From positions 19,372 through 83,371 of the forward strand of contig JALSMA010000081.1 of NCBI GenBank assembly GCA_026988015.1: 64,000 nucleotides of DNA, read 5' to 3'. Position 1 is the stretch's first letter; each line of letters starts with the position of its first letter. The position numbers were made by a program, and so were the translations under genes. Under the pieces are notes generated by a model. It was not told where the DNA came from and ran no database searches. It saw only the letters and a list, made by a program, of their open reading frames with translations. This DNA comes from Desulfobulbaceae bacterium. Its GTDB lineage: Bacteria > Desulfobacterota > Desulfobulbia > Desulfobulbales > Desulfocapsaceae. Below are positions 1 to 9,132 of the stretch, one piece after another.

Positions 1-555
1 CAGGGCCACAGCCATGGCAGGACCAATGGAGTCAGGATCACTCATATTCATAAGCATCTGTACAAGTCCAATCAGTGTTCCGACCATGCCCATGGCAGGG
101 GCATATGCTGCCAGGGAAACAAAGATGTCCTGTCCTTTGTCATGGCGGTCAGCTATGTATTCTACCTCAGTACTGAGCATGGCCCGGAGGGTTTCAGGTT
201 CCTGGCCATCTACTGCCATCTGCATGGCTTTTACCAGAAACTCATCTTCAACACTGTCCATCATTCCCTGCAGGGAAAGAATTCCTTCTTTACGGGCCTT
301 GTTGGCAAATTCCATGAGCTGAGTAATTAGCTCATGGGGTGACTCGTCTTTATTAAGTATGGTTTTTTTGGCAACCGCAACGGCACCCATTATGTCACTG
401 AGTGGGTAATGAACCATGGCAACTCCAATGGTTCCACCGCCAACGATTAGGCCAGATGGTATGTTTATAAAAATACTTAATGGGCCACCCTGTATAATGG
501 CCATGAGCATGAGACCAAATGCTATGCATACACCGAGTATTGTTCCAATATCCAA
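1..555 (-). CDS. motA: Flagellar stator protein MotA (3' end outside window)
   Basis: The inner-membrane stator subunit that, with MotB, couples ion flow to flagellar rotation. The minus-strand frame is open for 185 codons to the window edge. It begins with TTG at 555 (MDIGTILG, the usual MotA opening), with a GGGGGA ribosome site about 10 bases upstream; I see no ATG that would give this canonical start. The family signature YAPAMGMVGTLIGLVQML (residues 151-168) carries the conserved proline and glycines at the start of the third membrane helix. The cytoplasmic loop with charged residues lies between about residues 60 and 140. It follows flgE but is separated from it by a terminator and has its own promoter-like site, so it is probably a separate unit, presumably with motB beyond the edge. 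Only the last part of the protein, including helix 4, is missing. Confidence 0.93.
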   Translation of the reverse strand, partial: MDIGTILGVCIAFGLMLMAIIQGGPLSIFINIPSGLIVGGGTIGVAMVHYPLSDIMGAVAVAKKTILNKDESPHELITQLMEFANKARKEGILSLQGMMDSVEDEFLVKAMQMAVDGQEPETLRAMLSTEVEYIADRHDKGQDIFVSLAAYAPAMGMVGTLIGLVQMLMNMSDPDSIGPAMAVAL

Positions 556-627
556 AGAAAAATCCCCCGCTATAAAAAATGATAGTAAAGTTTTTTTAAT
601 CTTATATTCTAGCGTTTTAAAAAACAA

Positions 628-643
628 TGCAAAAAATATTCCT
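628..643 (-). promoter_or_regulatory. Possible sigma-54 promoter of motA
   Basis: On the minus strand GG and GC are separated by exactly 10 bases (AGGAATATTTTTTGCA), the -24/-12 spacing of sigma-54 promoters, about 70 bases upstream of the motA start. The -24 half is a poor match to TGGCAC, so this is a moderate call. Confidence 0.45.
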
Positions 644-780
644 GATTCTTTCTGCGGAGCATTGTTGTTGCTAATTACTGTGATGGTGTGGGTTTTTGTG
701 GATGATCGAGGGGGAAGGAAACTCTAGGGCTATACAGTGAGGTCAGAATATTGACACTTCGGTGGGTGGCTGAAAAACGT

Positions 781-811
781 TTACAAGCCACCTGGGACAG
801 GTGGCTTGTAA
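781..811 (-). terminator. Intrinsic terminator after flgE
   Basis: A perfect 13-bp stem (TTACAAGCCACCT with its complement) and a 5-base loop lie just past the flgE stop. On the minus strand the stem is followed by ACGTTTTTCA, a short U-tract. It closes the long flagellar operon before motA. Confidence 0.8.
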
Positions 812-828
812 AGAAGTAATACCGGGGG

Positions 829-2145
829 TTAACGTTTGAGGTTGATAAGCATACCTAGCATTTCATCAACAGAGGTGATTATTTTTGAGTTTGCCTCAAA
901 ACCTCTCTGAATGGTGATCATTTTCACAAATTCTTGACCCATGTCAACATTCGACTGTTCAAGGGAGTTTGTGAAAATACTTCCGAGCTCAGGTCCGGGA
1001 AGTCCACTCCGGGCAGCACCGGAGGCGTCGGTGCCAATAAACATGTTAGAGCCAACCAGTTCCAGGCCACCAGGGTTGTTGAATTTCGCAAGGACAAGAT
1101 TTGAAACCTTAACCTGCTCGCCATTGGAATAGGAAGCAATAACGACACCCTCGCCATCAATCCCGACATTTGTCAGGTTACCGGCGGCATAGCCATTTTG
1201 GTCCTGGGAAATAACAGTGGATTCACTGTTGAACTGTGTGGTGTCAAACGTCAAACTGATGGCAGTGTCAGCAGAACCATTACCCCAGGCGACATCAGCT
1301 GCTGCAATAAAGCCCAGGCCGTTAGGTGCCGGAAGTGCTACAGGGTTGGGAATGGGGTCGGGTAGCGGAGGATCTAATACACCATTAGTTCCAAATGTTA
1401 CCTGGCCACGGGGTGCAGCACCGGCGGCATCACCTAGGGGATTACCATCCACATCTTCTGCACTGTAGTACCAGTTCCAGGTATTTGCCGCCCCATCGTC
1501 CTTTCTGAAGTACAGGGTGACCAAGTGCGGCTCACCTAAGGTGTCGTAGGTGGTGGTCGAGGCAGAATAGTTGAATGTTGTCGGGTCAGCAGGATCAAAG
1601 GCAATTGCAGCCGGGATGATATCTGCACTGGAATCAAGGTTGGTGTTCATTGTGATGAGATCTGTAACCTTTGCTGGTACCAGCCCAACATTCTGGACCT
1701 GGATATCAGTGGGGTCACCGGCGATGAGTTTGCCGTTCTCATCAAAAGGCTTACCTTGAACATGAAAACCTTCAGGGTTTACAAGATAGCCGTCAGCATC
1801 AAACCGGAAAGCGCCTGCTCTTGAGTAGTAAGTGACATCAGAACCGACCTCCTTGAGCATGAAAAACCCCTCACCTTCAATGGCAACATCAGTATCCGAT
1901 GCGGTGGCCTCGAATGTTCCCTGGCTGAAAACATTGTCGATCTTGGAGATATTGACACCACGACCTACCTGAGAAGAGCCACCGGAACCCGAGATTGTTG
2001 ATGAAAGCATGTCAGAAAAAAGTGACCTTGCTCCTTTGAAACCTAACGTATTGGTGTTGGCAAGATTGTTACCAACAACACTCATTGCCTGTGAATTGGT
2101 GTTGAGTCCGCTGACGCCACTGTAAAGTGCACTGGTGATACCCAT
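829..2145 (-). CDS. flgE: Flagellar hook protein FlgE
   Basis: Structural subunit of the flagellar hook, exported by the flagellar type III apparatus. At 438 residues it is of normal size. The N-terminal rod/hook signature (MGITSALYSGVSGLNTNSQA, then GNNLANTNTLGFKGAR) and the C-terminal heptad region (NSLEQSNVDMGQEFVKMI ... GFEANSKIITSVDEML) are both present. Between them lies the FlgE-specific surface domain with a GEGFFML motif near residue 90. A GGAGG ribosome site sits 8 bases before the ATG. It is the last gene of the flagellar cluster before the terminator and follows flgD, whose product caps the growing hook. Confidence 0.96.
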   Translation of the reverse strand: MGITSALYSGVSGLNTNSQAMSVVGNNLANTNTLGFKGARSLFSDMLSSTISGSGGSSQVGRGVNISKIDNVFSQGTFEATASDTDVAIEGEGFFMLKEVGSDVTYYSRAGAFRFDADGYLVNPEGFHVQGKPFDENGKLIAGDPTDIQVQNVGLVPAKVTDLITMNTNLDSSADIIPAAIAFDPADPTTFNYSASTTTYDTLGEPHLVTLYFRKDDGAANTWNWYYSAEDVDGNPLGDAAGAAPRGQVTFGTNGVLDPPLPDPIPNPVALPAPNGLGFIAAADVAWGNGSADTAISLTFDTTQFNSESTVISQDQNGYAAGNLTNVGIDGEGVVIASYSNGEQVKVSNLVLAKFNNPGGLELVGSNMFIGTDASGAARSGLPGPELGSIFTNSLEQSNVDMGQEFVKMITIQRGFEANSKIITSVDEMLGMLINLKR

Positions 2146-2189
2146 GAAAGAATCCTCCCCATATATGGTATGGATTTAGAAGTCAGTAT

Positions 2190-3065
2190 TTATCCAGCTA
2201 AGTAATACTGGAGTGTATCCTGTTGGATCTGTTCTTCATCCGTGGGAGCAGATTCTTCTGTCGGTTGTGATGTTGACGTCCCTGTAACATCTGAAACTAC
2301 TTCATCGAGCACTTCATCCAGTACTTCATCAACGATGGTATTTTCTTCTTCATCTGATGAAGTGCTAAGGGTTGGTATTGTGCTGGGCTGGTAGACTGAA
2401 ACAATATCGCTTGTGATAATTTGTGCGCCTGCCATTGTCTGTAGGGTTGCATTTCCTGTTGAATCAGAAAAGTCTATACCTGTGACTTCTGACTGGACAA
2501 GAGGAGATATGGCTACACTGGAATCTTCTCCGGAGGCGGTGGCCTGGAGGACGATTTTATAGTCTCCCTCAGGAACAACATTACCATCCTTATCAAGACC
2601 ATCCCACTCCAGAAAATGGTTCCCCTTTTGGAGATCTGTTGGCTTGATTGTTGCGACAGTGGAGCCGTGCTGATCAACAATTGACATATTGACGGAAGCT
2701 GCTGTTCCATCGAGCTGATAACCAATATTTACGGTTTGACCATCAAAGTTGAAACTGGCATCGGCATAGACTACTTCTTTCCCAATGAGTTCAAGGGTAG
2801 CTAGGCGATCAGACTGCTTTTGTCCTTCAGTGAGAGCTGCCATGGAATCATTGAGGTTGTAGAGTTGCTCAAGAGAACTGAATTCTGCCAGTTGAGCGGT
2901 AAATTCTGTGGCATCTTCAGGGTTCATAGGATCCTGGTTCTGAAGTTGGGCAACCAGTAAGGTCAAAAAATCATCTTTCCCCATCATATCACCACTCTCT
3001 GAGGAGGTGTAAGTCGGTGTTGGGGTCGTGCTTGGAGTCTGGAAAATTTCAGATATATCAGTCAT
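2190..3065 (-). CDS. flgD: Flagellar hook-capping protein FlgD
   Basis: Scaffold for hook assembly. The N-terminal signature (MMGKDDFLTLLVAQLQNQDP, then ATEFTAQLAEFSSLEQL) is unmistakable, followed by the FlgD Ig/tudor-like region with GNHFLEWDGLDKDGNVVPEG at mid-protein. I start at the ATG at 3065 (291 residues) because AAGGGA lies 8 bases upstream; a GTG at 3098 would add 11 residues without a good ribosome site. The last ~60 residues form an acidic tail with a DEVLDEVLDEVV repeat, longer than in standard FlgD; its function is unknown. It lies between fliK and flgE, the usual hook-gene order. Confidence 0.93.
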   Translation of the reverse strand: MTDISEIFQTPSTTPTPTYTSSESGDMMGKDDFLTLLVAQLQNQDPMNPEDATEFTAQLAEFSSLEQLYNLNDSMAALTEGQKQSDRLATLELIGKEVVYADASFNFDGQTVNIGYQLDGTAASVNMSIVDQHGSTVATIKPTDLQKGNHFLEWDGLDKDGNVVPEGDYKIVLQATASGEDSSVAISPLVQSEVTGIDFSDSTGNATLQTMAGAQIITSDIVSVYQPSTIPTLSTSSDEEENTIVDEVLDEVLDEVVSDVTGTSTSQPTEESAPTDEEQIQQDTLQYYLAG

Positions 3066-3115
3066 GGTATATAATCCCTTGGCTGGTGGTCTTAACACCT
3101 GGGTTCTATTGTTAT

Positions 3116-4558
3116 CTATATAGTAACATTTACGCCTGTCTCAGCTGTTGCGATGTCGTAATCATTCTCTTGCGAATCAAGAAGTGCATCAAATGCGTCT
3201 GAATCACTCGATGATGAACTGGTGGATGCAAATTCCTGCTGCTGAGAGTTAAACTGTTCCTGGAAAAGTTCCTGATGGTTGCCGCTGTTGTCATCCATAA
3301 CAACCTGGAAGGTGTCAATAGTGAAGCCTTGATTTTCCAGAACGGCTCGAAGTCGCGGCATATTCTTTTCAAGTGTATCAAAAACCTGCTGGCTCTGTGC
3401 CACTATGCTGGCTTTGATACTGTCGTCCTTTACCAGGATATCAATTTTAATGGCACCAAGCTCTGCTGGATGCAACTGCATGGTAAGCTTACTGGTCTGT
3501 AAACGCGGATTGACATTAAATCTTTGGATAAGGTTGTTCACCATGTCACTTTCTGAAACAGGCAGGTGGGCACCAGGAGCAAGTTTACCTTCAACATTCA
3601 TAGCTTGAGTTGAAGTTGCTGATGCACTATTGAGCTGCTGAGTAAAACCAGGCTCGATAAGTTTTGCGTCTGTAGTAAGGTTTCCCTGAACCTGTGCAGT
3701 TATTGTTTCTGATTTTGGCTGCTGCTCAGTTCCTTTCTGATCTCCACTGTTTTTGGCTGGGCTATCACCAGTCTGTGTTTTTGAATCACCAAATTTAGCA
3801 TTTAGAAACTGTTCTGTGAAATCCTGATGTGAACCCTCCAGTTTGGTGTTTTTGGAGCTTGCAATACTAGTGTCATCTGTGGGGATCAAGGAAATACCTA
3901 TTTGTTTAGTTTGGATGTCAATGCTATCAGATTTTGCCAGCAGAGGGTTTGATAAATTGTTGAGATCATCGAGGACGGCCGTCTCAGTGTTTGTTCGTGC
4001 AGCTCCTCCGGTAATAACAACCGAGCCACTATTTTGTCCCTGATCGAGTATCTGTTGTATCTGTTGCAGAAGCAAACTTTCTGCTTTTGCGCTACTTGTC
4101 TGGTTGGATTCTGTACCGGGGGGGATTACTGGAGCAGGTGGCTTTTGAGCAACTAACGTTTTTTCGGACTCACCAAAGGCTGAGGGTAATACTATTTTCT
4201 CGTGAGGCGACAAGTTTGAAGAGGGTATCTTGGCAGCAACAATTTCGGTTGCAGGCAGTTGGGGTTGAATTCCGGCAATAACTTCAGCTGCAATTTCCTC
4301 ATTTACACTTGCAGAAGCGTCAGTCTTCTTACCATCATTATCTCCTGAGGCTCTCGTATCAATAGAAGAATTTGCTGATTCAGTATCGGTATTTTTGTCG
4401 CTAGTACTGTCCTGCTGTTTACTGTTCTTAGTTTTTTGGACAGCTTCTTCCATTATAGGAGAAAAATCATCACTACTCTCATTCTCAACGACAGATTTGC
4501 CTGGTTGTGAGGCTGGTTTTTGTGGTGGTGGGGTCGTGTTAAGAAGTAGTGTTTCCAT
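3116..4558 (-). CDS. fliK: Flagellar hook-length control protein FliK
   Basis: Secreted ruler that measures the hook and switches export from hook to filament substrates. The first ~330 residues are low-complexity and rich in Ser, Thr, Gln, Lys and Asp, as in other FliK rulers. The C-terminal substrate-switch domain is at about residues 340-425, with LTMQLHPAELGAIKIDILVK and a following ALENQG-like segment (RAVLENQGFTIDTFQV). The tail is Gln/Ser-rich. It starts 3 bases after the motE-like stop and lies upstream of flgD. The unstructured N-terminal half is too divergent to identify without the C-terminal domain. Confidence 0.9.
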   Translation of the reverse strand: METLLLNTTPPPQKPASQPGKSVVENESSDDFSPIMEEAVQKTKNSKQQDSTSDKNTDTESANSSIDTRASGDNDGKKTDASASVNEEIAAEVIAGIQPQLPATEIVAAKIPSSNLSPHEKIVLPSAFGESEKTLVAQKPPAPVIPPGTESNQTSSAKAESLLLQQIQQILDQGQNSGSVVITGGAARTNTETAVLDDLNNLSNPLLAKSDSIDIQTKQIGISLIPTDDTSIASSKNTKLEGSHQDFTEQFLNAKFGDSKTQTGDSPAKNSGDQKGTEQQPKSETITAQVQGNLTTDAKLIEPGFTQQLNSASATSTQAMNVEGKLAPGAHLPVSESDMVNNLIQRFNVNPRLQTSKLTMQLHPAELGAIKIDILVKDDSIKASIVAQSQQVFDTLEKNMPRLRAVLENQGFTIDTFQVVMDDNSGNHQELFQEQFNSQQQEFASTSSSSSDSDAFDALLDSQENDYDIATAETGVNVTI

Positions 4559-4560
4559 AC

Positions 4561-5133
4561 CTATTGCTCCACATTAATGGTCGTAAATACCGTGCTGAGT
4601 TGTGATGCTTTTACTTTGTCCATTCTATCCAATATCTTGGCAGCTGATTTAACTTTCATGTTTGCTAAAAGATCGGCTGCTAATTGTTCATCTAGGGCTG
4701 CGAGTGCCAATGCGGCTCTGTCTGGACTCATTTTGGCATAAATAAGACTGAGCTCTTTGGTTTTCTGCAATTCCTCAGCATCTTTCTCGGCCAGTAGCTG
4801 CTCTATTTTTTCTTGTAATTTCTTGAGTTCAGCTAGTTTATTGTCAAGTAACTCAATTTTCTTATCGGCTTCAATCTGCAGGGTCTTTAGCTCCTTTTCC
4901 TTTAATATTAGAACTTTTTTCTCTTCTTCAAGGTTATCCCGCTCATTCTGGAGAATCGAAAAGAGTCTTCGTTCTTCAACAGATGTGTAGCCTTTTTCCG
5001 TTTTATCCTGTGCCGGCATTGTTTTAGGCGATTGCTCAGAAGCCTTACCGTCTTCAGCAAAACTGGAGATTGGGATGATACATGAAAGCAGAGTTACAAT
5101 TGAGAGATATAAAGTTATTTTTTTTAAATGCAT
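4561..5133 (-). CDS. MotE-like periplasmic coiled-coil protein
   Basis: A 190-residue exported protein: signal peptide at residues 1-26 (ends ISSFA), a charged coiled coil at about 55-125, and a C-terminal helical domain (MSPDRAALALAALDEQLAADL ... ILDRMDKVKASQL) of the MgtE N-domain type. This architecture and the place between fliJ and fliK match MotE-family proteins, which act as chaperones for the stator partner MotC in other bacteria. Here the exact partner is unknown. It could be important for stator or rod assembly in the periplasm. Confidence 0.72.
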   Translation of the reverse strand: MHLKKITLYLSIVTLLSCIIPISSFAEDGKASEQSPKTMPAQDKTEKGYTSVEERRLFSILQNERDNLEEEKKVLILKEKELKTLQIEADKKIELLDNKLAELKKLQEKIEQLLAEKDAEELQKTKELSLIYAKMSPDRAALALAALDEQLAADLLANMKVKSAAKILDRMDKVKASQLSTVFTTINVEQ

Positions 5134-5189
5134 ACGAATTTCCTGTCAGGTGTTGAGGGAATATCAGTCTGGCAAATGTATCGGTTGGG

Positions 5190-5636
5190 TCAACGGGTTT
5201 TACGGTCGTGATGGAGAATTGCAATCTCATCAAGGATGGCGGCCTCTTTTTTGTCAAGGTATTGTAGCCATGACTTGTTTTGCTGTTCTTTCAGGGTCTT
5301 AAGAACTTTGTGGTCTTTTGCCTTTTCGAGCAAACGCTGCCGCTTCTTAACTGCGATATCCTTTTTTTCCTGAAAAACGTTTTCAAGTTGTTGGATTTCA
5401 ACTCTTCCAAATTCTATCTTGTTTTCATAGCGGCCAATCTCCATAGCAAGAATACCAACTCTTTGTTTATCAGCTAACGCACGGGTGAGAGCTTCTATCT
5501 CACGTTTTTTATGGTTGAGTCTTTCTAGAGCTTGTGTTACCGCAAGTTCAGCCAAGGCATATTTTTCCTGGGCAATATTCTCCTGTCGTTTGCGAAATGA
5601 TAATACAGAATCCATTGAAAATGGTTTAGGTGACAT
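5190..5636 (-). CDS. fliJ: Flagellar export chaperone FliJ
   Basis: Small coiled-coil stalk of the flagellar export ATPase. The 148 residues are almost entirely helical and charged, with the FliJ-like opening FSMDSVLSFRKRQENIAQEK and a long heptad region. It lies downstream of fliI and upstream of the motE-like gene, as expected. The ribosome site is weak; an internal ATG seven codons in is an alternative start. A 273-base gap separates it from fliI, which is unusual in an otherwise tightly packed operon. Confidence 0.85.
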   Translation of the reverse strand: MSPKPFSMDSVLSFRKRQENIAQEKYALAELAVTQALERLNHKKREIEALTRALADKQRVGILAMEIGRYENKIEFGRVEIQQLENVFQEKKDIAVKKRQRLLEKAKDHKVLKTLKEQQNKSWLQYLDKKEAAILDEIAILHHDRKTR

Positions 5637-5873
5637 AGACTTATATATTTTGTGTCGCTGATTCAGGTGTTAATATGAGTTGAGCATTTTGTTATTTGAA
5701 CTTGAATCTGTGGCTACGTCGTAGTTTTTATATATCGTACTGAAATATAGGTGTATAATCTGCAAGTTTGTTCATTGTAACAAACGGTTTCAAAATTGCC
5801 AGGCTGTATTAGTCGCATTTAGCCTCACGGGGTCAGGTTGGATAAACAAATGAAGAGACGGGAAACAGCTTTG

Positions 5874-5932
5874 GTGACAAGCAGGGTGGGGGGAAGTAAC
5901 AGAGGACGATTATATTTCATCCTGCTTGTCAC
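5874..5932 (-). repeat. Long-looped inverted repeat spanning the fliI stop
   Basis: GTGACAAGCAGG at 5874-5885 is exactly complementary to CCTGCTTGTCAC at 5921-5932, giving a 12-bp stem around a 35-base loop that contains the fliI stop codon. No U-tract follows on the minus strand, so it is not a standard terminator. It may be an mRNA processing or stability element within the flagellar operon. The remaining gap to fliJ (to 5636) holds only a smaller 7-bp hairpin at 5766-5785. Confidence 0.5.
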
Positions 5933-7274
5933 TCTCCCTTCTGTCCTGACGTTCTCCGGAGTCTTCCTTTCTTTCACTGAGCAGCAGTCCTAAAGATTCA
6001 ACGGTCTGTTTTAACGGGGTTGTTTCGTCGTAACCCTGGCGGAGAAAGGAGTTGATATCGTCAATTTTACTGATGGCAAAATCAATTTTTGGATTTGACC
6101 CACTGGCGTAGGCACCTATATTGATAAGGTCTTCAGCCTCATTGTAAGTTGCAAGCACATTGCGGGCACGACCGGCAAGCTCAATGTGTCTGGCATGGGT
6201 AATTTCTCTCATTATTCTGCTGGCTGAGTTCATTACGTCGATGGCGGGGTAGTGGTTTTTGGCTGCAAGGGCGCGCGAAAGAACGATGTGACCATCGAGT
6301 ATGGAGCGTACAGAGTCTGCAACAGGTTCTGTCATGTCATCTCCATCTACAAGTACCGTATAAAGACCAGTAATTGATCCTTTTCCAGAAAATCTCCCGG
6401 CGCGCTCAAGTAGCTTCGGTAATGTCGCAAAAACGGACGGAGTGTAGCCCTTAGTTGTCGGTGGTTCTCCAATGGCAAGACCTATTTCTCTCATAGCCAT
6501 TGCAAAACGAGTCACAGAATCCATCATCAAGAGGACATTTTTACCCTTGTTGCAGAAATATTCAGCAATGGATGTTGCAACGAATGCACCGCGCATACGA
6601 AGCAGGGGGGACTGGTCGGAGGTGACCACAACAATAACGGATCTGGCAAGACCCTCTTTTCCCAGGTCCCGTTCAATAAATTCCCGTACCTCACGACCAC
6701 GCTCCCCAATAAGAGCAATGACATTAATGTCTGCTCTGGCATAACGTGCCATCATCCCGAGAAGAACACTTTTTCCAACACCTGAACCGGCCATTATTCC
6801 CAGTCGCTGCCCCATTCCACAGGTGATAAGACCATTTATAGCACGTATTCCAAGATCAAGAGGTTCGCTGATGTTTTTTCTTTCCATTGGGCCAGGTGGT
6901 AGAGAATATATCTGTTTCTCCTCCTCAAGCAAAGGAACGGCCTGGCTGTCGAGAGGGTTTTCCATGGCATCGATGACACGGCCAAGTAGGTTCGGGCCTA
7001 CTTTGATGGTGGCACTTGCCTTGATGACACGAATTTTGGAACCCGGCCCAAGTCCCCGAAGTTCACCAAGTGGCATCAGTAATGCTCTTGACTCTTTGAA
7101 ACCTACAATCTCAGCAAGAACCGGTTCTGATTTATCAAGGGGGGTGAGCTCACAAAGTGACCCGACAGATGCATAGGGACAGTGTCCCTCGATAATAAGT
7201 CCAACGATTCGTGTCACTTTCCCCCATATACGAATGGGATGAATATCATCGATGGATCCAGAAAAAAGTGTCAT
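5910..7274 (-). CDS. fliI: Flagellar export ATPase FliI
   Basis: Hexameric ATPase that energises flagellar protein export at the base of the motor. Of 454 residues, the P-loop GSGVGKS is near residue 165, followed by the ALIGERGREVREFIE segment and the Walker B region VLLMMDSVTRFAMAMREIGLA. The ATPase signature PSVFATLPKLLERAGRF is intact. The N-terminal beta-barrel domain is at about residues 10-90. An AAGGGC ribosome site precedes the ATG. It follows fliH and precedes fliJ, so the ATPase, regulator and stalk genes are together. The C-terminal tail is hydrophilic and slightly extended. Confidence 0.96.
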   Translation of the reverse strand: MTLFSGSIDDIHPIRIWGKVTRIVGLIIEGHCPYASVGSLCELTPLDKSEPVLAEIVGFKESRALLMPLGELRGLGPGSKIRVIKASATIKVGPNLLGRVIDAMENPLDSQAVPLLEEEKQIYSLPPGPMERKNISEPLDLGIRAINGLITCGMGQRLGIMAGSGVGKSVLLGMMARYARADINVIALIGERGREVREFIERDLGKEGLARSVIVVVTSDQSPLLRMRGAFVATSIAEYFCNKGKNVLLMMDSVTRFAMAMREIGLAIGEPPTTKGYTPSVFATLPKLLERAGRFSGKGSITGLYTVLVDGDDMTEPVADSVRSILDGHIVLSRALAAKNHYPAIDVMNSASRIMREITHARHIELAGRARNVLATYNEAEDLINIGAYASGSNPKIDFAISKIDDINSFLRQGYDETTPLKQTVESLGLLLSERKEDSGERQDRRESDKQDEI

Positions 7275-7319
7275 GAAATGCCCTTATAATCGCACTTTAG
7301 TGGTGAGTAAACAACAATA

Positions 7320-8138
7320 TCAGGATTGCTGATCATGGTCGTGAAGGGTATCTTCTGCAAGCACTGAGTCCTGGATTACTTTGATCTGGCTTGCAATGGT
7401 TGCGTCTACAGTGCAGCAGGTTGATTCGAGCTTGCAACCACCGCGTTCAACGGTCGCATCCGGTTTGAGTACTATGTTATCCAGGCCGCTGATAGAGTCT
7501 ATTATCTCTTTTTTCCTGGCTTCAACGGCTTTGAAATCATCAGGATTTATCTGGATCTGAAATGCATCTGATTTCACAGCCAGGTGAATGGCATCCTTGA
7601 TGGTTGCGACTATTGTCTCTTCCTGTTCTGTGACTGAATGTCTGATGATTTTTTCGCTTATGGCAAGAACCAGCTCTTTCATCTCTCCAGCGCTGTTCTG
7701 GAGAATGGTTTCCCTTAATCTGTCGAGTTCTGTACAGATTTGAATAAGTGTCTGAGTGCTGTCCTCAAAGTCCTCCTCAGCTTGTTGTCTTCCAGCGGCA
7801 ACCCCGGCTGTAAAAGCATTTTCACGAATAATATCGACATCTATAGTTGGCTCTGCCTGGGGGAAATCAGGTGAGGGCCTGTCAGTAATGACAGCAGCTT
7901 CATAGTCGGGAGTAGGGGGCGTATCAACTGGTTCTGCTTCCATTTCCTGATCTTCTGGGACAGGGGGCATTGTTTCTGGCACAATGTCAGGATGAACCAC
8001 TTGAGTCGCAGTTGCAGGGGTTTCCTCTTCCTGTACTATGGATTCCCAGACGGGTTCTCCTGCTGAAGGTGAGCTGTCCCGGAGAACTGCTTTTTTTTGA
8101 AAAGCTGTATTTGTCTTGTAAAATCTAGACAAGCTCAT
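7320..8138 (-). CDS. fliH: Flagellar export regulator FliH
   Basis: Stator-like regulator of FliI. The C-terminal ~170 residues carry the FliH/HrpE-type region (VLAISEKIIRHSVTEQEETI, a following IQINPDDF, and C-terminal ERGGCKLES), preceded by a Pro/Glu-rich linker of ~90 residues. I start at the ATG at 8138 (272 residues) because GGAGGA lies 4 bases upstream. The longest frame would start at 8180 and overlap fliG by 56 bases; with this start the overlap is 14 bases, consistent with translational coupling. It lies between fliG and fliI. Confidence 0.88.
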   Translation of the reverse strand: MSLSRFYKTNTAFQKKAVLRDSSPSAGEPVWESIVQEEETPATATQVVHPDIVPETMPPVPEDQEMEAEPVDTPPTPDYEAAVITDRPSPDFPQAEPTIDVDIIRENAFTAGVAAGRQQAEEDFEDSTQTLIQICTELDRLRETILQNSAGEMKELVLAISEKIIRHSVTEQEETIVATIKDAIHLAVKSDAFQIQINPDDFKAVEARKKEIIDSISGLDNIVLKPDATVERGGCKLESTCCTVDATIASQIKVIQDSVLAEDTLHDHDQQS

Positions 8139-9129
8139 CGCCTCCTCCGGAGCCAAGTACCAACTTCCCTTCTTCTTCAAGCTTCATTGCAATCTTTACA
8201 ATAGACTGCTGCATTGCTTCAACTTCTGAGAGGCGTACTGGGCCCATAGCCTCAAGGTCATCGCGGATCATGTCAGCAGCACGAGCTGACATATTGGCAA
8301 ATATTTTCTCCTGCATCTCGTCAGAGGCTGTTTTCAGAGCCATGGTAAGAGAATCGTTGTTTACTTCGCGAAGAATCATCTGAAGCGATCTGCCATCAAG
8401 TGCGGTAAGGTTCTCGAAAGTAAACATCCGTTTTCTGATCTCTTCAACCATGTCAGGATCGTTTTCTTCGATATCGTCAAGGATATCAGCATCAATGCTG
8501 TTTTTAAGATTGTTCAAGATATCCACGACCTTGTCAATACCTCCAACCTGACTCTGTTTTTTTGTGCCCACCATTCCAATTTCTCTGTGTAACGCATCTT
8601 CAATTTTAGTGATCACTTCAGAAGACACTTTTTCTATTTTTGCAATACGGTATATAACATCGGCACGCATGTTCTCAGGAAGATGCGAAAGAATTTCACT
8701 TGCATGCCCAACATGCTGTGTTGAGAGAACCAGGGAGACTGTCTGGGGATGCTCTTTTTCCAACAGTCCTGCAACCATTGTTGGTTGCATAAGTGCTATT
8801 GTTTCAAGGGGGCGGGTTTCTGTCCCTGATATGAATTGATCAAGGAGATCCTCGGTTCTTTTGCCTCCATCTAGGTTCGAAAGGGTCTTTTTCGCAAATT
8901 CACTGCCCTTGATAAAGAGCCCTGCAAATTGTCTTTGGGCTTCTTCAAAACTGGTGAAAACCTGTTCTTTGATATCTTCCGGGATGTGATCAATGGTGGC
9001 AATTGTTCGGGTGACGACTCCAATTTCCTCATCACTTAATTCTTCAAATATTTTAGCGGCAGCCTCTTCCCCGAGACACATAAGGAGAACAGCAGCTTTG
9101 TTCAGTCCAGTGAGGGTTTCAAAACTCAT
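8125..9129 (-). CDS. fliG: Flagellar motor switch protein FliG
   Basis: Rotor switch protein that contacts MotA and FliM at the cytoplasmic face of the motor. At 334 residues it has the full family length. The N domain begins LTGLNKAAVLLMCLGEEAAAK; the middle domain contains an EHPQTVSLVLS motif, an EHPQ signature; the C domain has MFTFENLTALDGRSLQMILR, with charged residues for stator contact. The stop overlaps the start of fliH, and only 3 bases separate it from fliF. Confidence 0.97.
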   Translation of the reverse strand: MSFETLTGLNKAAVLLMCLGEEAAAKIFEELSDEEIGVVTRTIATIDHIPEDIKEQVFTSFEEAQRQFAGLFIKGSEFAKKTLSNLDGGKRTEDLLDQFISGTETRPLETIALMQPTMVAGLLEKEHPQTVSLVLSTQHVGHASEILSHLPENMRADVIYRIAKIEKVSSEVITKIEDALHREIGMVGTKKQSQVGGIDKVVDILNNLKNSIDADILDDIEENDPDMVEEIRKRMFTFENLTALDGRSLQMILREVNNDSLTMALKTASDEMQEKIFANMSARAADMIRDDLEAMGPVRLSEVEAMQQSIVKIAMKLEEEGKLVLGSGGGDELV

Positions 9130-9132
9130 AAT

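Noticed and set aside
5637..5909. Possible sigma-54 promoter before fliJ
   Set aside because: No GG-N10-GC spacing was found on the minus strand in the gap.
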